A stretch of 64,000 nucleotides of DNA from NCBI GenBank assembly GCA_947646735.1, contig CANTFK010000666.1, forward strand, positions 310,001-374,000. The letters are read 5' to 3'. Under the pieces are notes generated by a model, which made no database searches, was not told where the DNA came from, and saw only the letters and a list, made by a program, of their open reading frames with translations. Positions 61,992 to 64,000 of the stretch are shown piece by piece. This DNA is from Peronospora farinosa (lineage: Eukaryota > Oomycota > Peronosporomycetes > Peronosporales > Peronosporaceae). How positions within the stretch are numbered: position 1 is the first letter of the stretch; each line of letters starts with the position of its first letter. The position numbers were made by a program, and so were the translations under genes.

Positions 61992-63101
61992 TTAGCGGCG
62001 ACTGCCGATCTCCGATGTCCACTTTGGCGCATTTTCAAAGCCGTTCCTTCCGCTTTGGTAGTCGCGAATAGTCTGCTGGATCTCAGCCTCCGAATTCATG
62101 ACAAAAGGGCCGTGCTGCACTACCGGCTCATTCAGAGGTTGACCACTGATAACAATAAACTCCAGACCATCTTGATCATCCGTCGTCACATGCACACCAT
62201 TTCCTTCGTGCTCCAGGACGATAGCATGATGTGCCTCAATGTTGTCACCTGCACACTTTCCAGTACCGGTGAGTGTGTACACGAAGACATTATGACCATC
62301 CGGGACCTTGTATTCCAGCTTTGCCCCTTGTTTCATGACGAAATGAATGTACGTCACAGGTACTTCCGTCTCAATTGGCCCTTTCTGTCCAAAGACCTCT
62401 CCAGCAAATACAATGGCTTTGACCTTCTTAGTGTCATCCCACACGTGGGGTACTGAATCTCGACTGATCTCCTGGTATCGTGGCTCCATGATTTTCTTTG
62501 CCTTTGGTAAATTAATCCACAGCTGTAAACCATGAGCTTTTTCCTCATTTACAGGCATTTCAGCATGTAAAATGCCTTTTCCCGGTGTCATCCACTGCAA
62601 ATCTCCCGGTCGGAGCTCCCCCTTGTTGCCTAAAAAGTCCTCATGGTGCATACAACCTTTAGATGTTGGCAACATGTACGTCACAGTCTCGAATCCTCGA
62701 TGGGGATGGTCAGGAAAACCTCCGGGTAAGCCAACGCTAAACTCGTCCAACATGAGAAAAGGGTCGAGATGACGAAGATATTGGGAGCCCAAGGAGCGTC
62801 GTACAGTGGCTCCAACACCTTCTTGTTGTTCTGGAGCAATGAATTGAAAGGCGATACGTTTGGCATTGAACATGGTAGGAAAAGATCTTGTCTGACATGA
62901 CATAGAGACAATGTCTTTGTTAGTTCTACATACGTCCAGATTATGTTGTTTATTGGGTGATAAAATAAACGAGGAATGTTGTCGAGTGCAATAGGATATG
63001 ACCAAGAAATAGACGACTAGAGATGGTCGACTCATTCTTGTTATAGAAGACCCACCTGTGCGACGTTTGGCAGATTCAAGAATGACTATTTCATTGTACA
63101 T
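61992..63101 (-). CDS. Pirin-family cupin protein
   Basis: Single exon, up to 369 residues. The bicupin core starts near KRIAFQFIAPEQQEGVGATV and keeps the metal ligands: His-x-His in DHPHRGFETV, and His and Glu in GILHAEMP. HHEDFLGNKGELRPGDLQWM is diagnostic. Pirins are nuclear/cytosolic iron proteins, and some have quercetin dioxygenase activity. The core alone is about 290 residues and could start at MFNAKRIA or MSCQTRSF. The open frame adds up to 67 residues, including MSRPSLVVYFLVISYC, which resembles a signal or targeting sequence. The C-terminus NAPKWTSEIGSRR is ordinary for the family. Confidence 0.9.
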   Translation of the reverse strand: MYNEIVILESAKRRTGGSSITRMSRPSLVVYFLVISYCTRQHSSFILSPNKQHNLDVCRTNKDIVSMSCQTRSFPTMFNAKRIAFQFIAPEQQEGVGATVRRSLGSQYLRHLDPFLMLDEFSVGLPGGFPDHPHRGFETVTYMLPTSKGCMHHEDFLGNKGELRPGDLQWMTPGKGILHAEMPVNEEKAHGLQLWINLPKAKKIMEPRYQEISRDSVPHVWDDTKKVKAIVFAGEVFGQKGPIETEVPVTYIHFVMKQGAKLEYKVPDGHNVFVYTLTGTGKCAGDNIEAHHAIVLEHEGNGVHVTTDDQDGLEFIVISGQPLNEPVVQHGPFVMNSEAEIQQTIRDYQSGRNGFENAPKWTSEIGSRR

Positions 63102-63218
63102 TAAATATTATAAAACAAGAAATTACAGCTCTAGAGTGAAAACTCCTATTGCAACAAAACGTTGCAGCCTTCAGGTTGATAGCCAAATTTCTCATTTCAG
63201 TGTACGTACATGTTCCAA

Positions 63219-64000
63219 TTACCAATCAACAGCAATATCCGTGGCTAGTACGGCGGATTGGCTTTCAATGGCAAAACGGATCATGTATACCCAGTTTTCA
63301 ACTTCTTCTTCACAATCGACGCCAATAATGAAGGAGCGTCGCTGATCTTGGAAAACCTTTCCCTTTTTCATCCATTTTGAAACCTCGACTTGGAAACAAT
63401 TGAGTTTCGCTGCTACCTCTGGATCGCACGCACTCACTTTGGCGCCCTTGAGAGAAAGCGATGTACCGTGCCAAATTCCTGGATGTAGTGGTGCAGATTC
63501 AGTGGTGTTCGCGATTGGGTCGCTTTCTTCGTACTGTAGTAGCAAGCGTGCGTTCTGAAGGACTGCATACCGCGTCTTCCACTGACGAGCATTCTTGAGC
63601 CCCTTGAGTTTCAGGTGCGAGAACATACTGCTGTATTTCTTGACGACCACGCGACTTGCCTTCAGGCGCATGCAGGTTGGCAGTGCATTAGTTGTGCCGT
63701 TGGACGAAAACACCGACGCACAGGAAGCGTTACCTAGACTACCCACTGACGAAAACACATCATCGTATCCACTCTCACGAAGCGCCTGCGTCATTGACGA
63801 CTCAGACGAGGAAATGGACGTCGCAATCGCTGTATCACGAGGGGTTACACCTTGGTGCGATCCATTGAGCTCATTGATAGAGTGCGAATCACAACGAGAC
63901 AATAGATGCCGTCGTTCCCCGTCGCTAAACACTGGAGATCGAGAATTGCGCATGTCTACCGTTGGAGTGAGTGTGCGCCATTCATCCCCTCCAACGGACA
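63219..64000 (-). CDS. PH-domain protein, probably 5' partial
   Basis: Pleckstrin-homology domain at about residues 108-235 from the ATG at 63953: LKLKGLKNARQWKTRYAVLQ, ARLLLQYEE, GTSLSLKGAKVSAC, and the C-terminal helix EEEVENWVYMIRFAIE with the invariant Trp. The sequence before it is Ser-rich and disordered. The frame remains open upstream of 63953 to the window edge and reads like coding sequence (GGDEWRTLTPTVD), so the protein probably begins outside. PH domains recruit proteins to phosphoinositides or small GTPases. There are no other domains in the visible part. It is followed by the pirin gene on the same strand. Confidence 0.8.
   Translation of the reverse strand, partial: SVGGDEWRTLTPTVDMRNSRSPVFSDGERRHLLSRCDSHSINELNGSHQGVTPRDTAIATSISSSESSMTQALRESGYDDVFSSVGSLGNASCASVFSSNGTTNALPTCMRLKASRVVVKKYSSMFSHLKLKGLKNARQWKTRYAVLQNARLLLQYEESDPIANTTESAPLHPGIWHGTSLSLKGAKVSACDPEVAAKLNCFQVEVSKWMKKGKVFQDQRRSFIIGVDCEEEVENWVYMIRFAIESQSAVLATDIAVDW

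Overview
The window comes from an oomycete (stramenopile) nuclear genome, most likely a peronosporalean plant pathogen or a close relative. The evidence is gene content and architecture: dense genes on both strands, introns of about 60-120 bp with GTRNGT donors, and many single-exon genes. It also carries domain combinations typical of oomycetes: bZIP-PAS, START with a FYVE-like finger, FYVE-GAF, PX-PDZ-PDZ coiled coil, WW-PDZ coiled coil, and MYB proteins whose signature reads THAQK instead of SHAQK. No viral genome, CRISPR array, rRNA or tRNA gene was seen. Exon coordinates were derived by hand from splice consensus and reading-frame phase.

Layout. 1-5.5 kb: 3' part of the splicing factor PRP17/CDC40 and two tandem paralogous MYB-like regulators. 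6.1-7.0 kb: broken, internally inverted copy of a small acidic membrane-protein gene whose intact copy lies at 21.9-22.5 kb. 7.5-16.1 kb: PX/PDZ scaffold, bZIP-PAS regulator, a 65-residue membrane protein whose intron holds a tandem repeat, and a five-exon conserved gene with a Rossmann-like motif. 16.4-21.5 kb: an AGC kinase fused to an Arb2-like domain, divergent from a START/FYVE-like protein. 23.7-28.2 kb: a secreted cysteine-rich protein and a HOOK-like coiled-coil gene. 28.2-34.7 kb: the XMAP215/MOR1 TOG-array microtubule polymerase, which shares a 277-bp promoter interval with HOOK. 35-41.2 kb: F-box-like protein, alpha-type kinase, two small conserved proteins and SF3B6. 41.2-44.7 kb: a six-exon RING protein and an overlapping coiled-coil gene with apparent frameshifts. 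45.6-53.3 kb: FYVE-GAF protein, cytosolic-type asparaginase, phosphoglycerate dehydrogenase and ribosomal protein eL43. 53.8-58.4 kb: a broken pogo/Tigger-like transposase, a possible microprotein and a WW-PDZ protein. 58.6-60.8 kb: RNase H1 and a damaged inverted copy. 61.0-61.5 kb: a two-exon secreted protein with three Trp-rich, Cys-bracketed repeats. 62.0-64.0 kb: a pirin and a PH-domain protein running off the window.

Most genes are housekeeping or signalling (splicing, cytoskeleton, phosphoinositide binding, amino-acid metabolism). Two encode predicted secreted proteins (23.7 and 61.1 kb) that could act outside the cell. The region from 53.8 to 61.5 kb shows the most rearrangement. The strongest candidate for something undescribed is the secreted triple-repeat protein at 61,064-61,503. 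Next are the Arb2-AGC kinase fusion and the two local inversion-associated duplications.
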